From Candidatus Saganbacteria bacterium (GTDB taxonomy: Bacteria; Margulisbacteria; WOR-1; O2-12-FULL-45-9; XYB2-FULL-48-7): a DNA stretch of 9,490 bases. This document shows positions 8,451 to 9,490 of the stretch, one piece after another. The DNA is taken from NCBI GenBank assembly GCA_020051815.1, contig JAGVQF010000110.1, positions 1 to 9,490 on the forward strand, in the 5' to 3' direction. The notes below the pieces were generated by a model. The model was not told the origin of the DNA. It ran no database searches and saw nothing but the letters and a program-made list of their open reading frames with translations. A program made the translations under genes and the position numbers. Position 1 is the stretch's first letter. The number at the start of each line of letters is the position of its first letter.

Positions 8451-8465
8451 ATGGTAGGCATAAGC

Positions 8466-8471
8466 AGGAGG
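8466..8471 (+). promoter_or_regulatory. Strong Shine-Dalgarno site for the last gene
   Basis: A full AGGAGG lies eight bases before the ATG at 8480. An in-frame TAA at 8474-8476 excludes any upstream start, so the N-terminus of the following protein is certain. This is the strongest ribosome site in the window, which suggests that the product is made in larger amounts than its neighbours, as a structural component would be. Confidence 0.85.
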
Positions 8472-8479
8472 GTTAAATT

Positions 8480-9490
8480 ATGAGCGATGTATCGGCGATC
8501 AAATTTGCGGCAGCATTCTGGGATAATGTCATTAATAAAGGCAAGGACTGGGATCAGGCGGCGGCGGCGGCGGAAAAAGACGCGCCGAAACTGTCCTCTA
8601 TTAAAGCCGGCGGCTATATTTTGCAAGGCGCCGCGCAGCTCTTCGCGTCTGCGAGCCAGCTCAGCTGCGGCGAGGATAAGAAGACCGATTCGCTCTGCAC
8701 TGCCAAAGGCGGCAACAATCCCAAGGTCGGCGGCCGCAATACCGATACACCTCCCTTTGCCATCGACCCCTATCCTTTCAAAGTCAGCGAAGAAGCTTTA
8801 ATCCAGCCGGACGGCGCGGAGGTCTCCTGGCACGGCGCCCAGCCGCTCACCGTCAGCTGCGACGGCTCATCCAATAAGATCACTGTTGAGTGCAAGTTTA
8901 CCCCCGAAGCCGACCAGCCCCTGCCGCCCAACGGCTCGATCGATCAGTTCGGCAATCTGCTGATGACTTATCAGGCTGACGCGGCCGGCGTGATGGATAT
9001 AAAACGCAATTTCACCCAACAGATGCAGAGCGATACGACCTGCGTCGCCAAAGATCCTTACGGTCAGACCGCTTTCATTCTCAACCGCTTCTGGCCGGCC
9101 GATGCCACCGCCCCGTCCGACGCGACGGGCGCCGTCGAAAACGAAGTCATTTATCCCCCGGTCGTGCAGACGGCGATCGAGCGTTCCGTCACAATAGTCA
9201 CGGTTGGCGCCCCGGTCACTTTTCGCGTCAAAAAGTCGGGCATTGCCGATCCCAACCGAGGCGGACAGCCATTCAGCGATTTCAGCGGACTGGTCGCCGA
9301 ATTCCTCCCCTCTGATGAAATGACCGGCCCAATGAGGGAGACCGCCGATCATTACGAAGCCGATTACGCCTTTGCCTACTCCGACAACCGCGAGGTATTC
9401 TTCCGGATCAGGCGGCAGGATTCAACCGAATGGTCGGCCGCCGTCAAATCAAGCTTCTTTGTCCAGGACGTCGCCAAGCCCGGTCTGCCG
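8480..9490 (+). CDS. Unrecognised protein with helical N-terminus and beta-rich Ig-like modules (partial, 3' end missing)
   Basis: The frame stays open for 337 codons to the right edge. I do not recognise a family. Seen: residues 1-60 are predicted helical (IKFAAAFWDNVINKGKDW, a run of five alanines at 27-31, GGYILQGAAQLFASASQL) but do not form a signal peptide, because charged residues break every hydrophobic stretch. From about 90 the sequence becomes beta-rich with Val/Thr/Phe strands. A segment near 113-141 (AEVSWHGAQPLTVSCDG..ITVECKF) has the spacing of an Ig-like or carbohydrate-binding sandwich. A second such stretch may lie at 232-329 (SVTIVTVGAPVTFRVKKSG through REVFFRIRRQDSTEW). Cysteines 63/73 and 127/138 form close pairs; C188 is single. 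Its place behind the barrel gene suggests a secreted or surface component of the same system. A reading frame at 8487-8801 inside it is an Arg-rich shadow. Confidence 0.75.
   Translation, partial: MSDVSAIKFAAAFWDNVINKGKDWDQAAAAAEKDAPKLSSIKAGGYILQGAAQLFASASQLSCGEDKKTDSLCTAKGGNNPKVGGRNTDTPPFAIDPYPFKVSEEALIQPDGAEVSWHGAQPLTVSCDGSSNKITVECKFTPEADQPLPPNGSIDQFGNLLMTYQADAAGVMDIKRNFTQQMQSDTTCVAKDPYGQTAFILNRFWPADATAPSDATGAVENEVIYPPVVQTAIERSVTIVTVGAPVTFRVKKSGIADPNRGGQPFSDFSGLVAEFLPSDEMTGPMRETADHYEADYAFAYSDNREVFFRIRRQDSTEWSAAVKSSFFVQDVAKPGLP
8558..8572 (+). repeat. (GCG)5 trinucleotide run encoding five alanines
   Basis: Five perfect GCG codons encode A27-A31 of the last gene. Copy-number change here would add or remove alanines without shifting the frame, so it could vary the length of the N-terminal helix but not switch the gene off. 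Confidence 0.6.

Noticed and set aside
8487..8801. 104-codon + strand frame with an Arg-rich N-terminus
   Set aside because: It is the out-of-frame reading of the GCG-rich start of the gene at 8480, with runs of Arg and Ser/Pro-rich composition typical of a shadow. It has no ribosome site of its own at the proper spacing.
8867..9352. 161-codon open frame on the - strand at the right end
   Set aside because: It is antisense to the frame starting at 8480, which has a perfect ribosome site and stays open to the edge. The antisense frame shows no recognisable domain.
1..9490. tRNA, rRNA, CRISPR array, insertion sequence or attachment site
   Set aside because: No cloverleaf or rRNA-like segment, spaced identical repeats, transposase or integrase motifs, or flanking inverted repeats were seen by eye. 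Coding frames cover nearly the whole window, and no stretch over 58 bases lacks a gene.

Overview
The window shows about 9.5 kb of GC-rich (mid-50s %, by eye) bacterial DNA read entirely on the + strand. It holds the 3' end of one gene, two very large complete genes of 1362 and 1399 codons, and the first 337 codons of a fourth gene that runs off the right edge. Spacing is tight: a 4-base ATGA overlap, then a 13-base gap, then a 58-base gap, each with a good Shine-Dalgarno sequence. This looks like one operon using the standard code with TGA and TAA stops. An outer-membrane-type beta-barrel in the third gene suggests a diderm (Gram-negative-type) bacterium. The mix of domains and the low recognisability of most of the sequence suggest an uncultivated lineage, but I cannot name a phylum from sequence alone.

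Layout: 1-123 is the tail of an unrecognised gene. 120-4208 encodes a large protein with an N-terminal GH26-like glycoside hydrolase domain (HEMNG, WYPWG and GEAGA motifs), a proline-rich linker, and a long TPR-like alpha-solenoid interrupted by a beta-rich island. 4222-8421 encodes a second giant protein: an unusual N-terminus, a long TPR-like solenoid, and a C-terminal region of alternating amphipathic strands typical of an outer-membrane beta-barrel, ending in a short tail made by a 12-bp tandem repeat. 8422-8479 is an AT-rich spacer with a possible hairpin. 8480-9490 is the start of an unrecognised protein with a helical N-terminus and beta-rich, probably Ig-like, modules.

How they may work together (inference): a solenoid plus outer-membrane barrel, next to a polysaccharide hydrolase with its own solenoid, is the architecture of synthase-dependent exopolysaccharide export systems (BcsC/BcsZ, PelB/PelA, PgaA/PgaB). 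No such system with a GH26 enzyme fused to a TPR-like solenoid is known to me. The locus may be an undescribed exopolysaccharide or surface-glycan secretion machine. The main puzzle is that none of the three visible N-termini is a recognisable signal peptide, and for two of them in-frame stops rule out a longer start. No RNA genes, insertion sequences, CRISPR arrays or integrase sites were seen.
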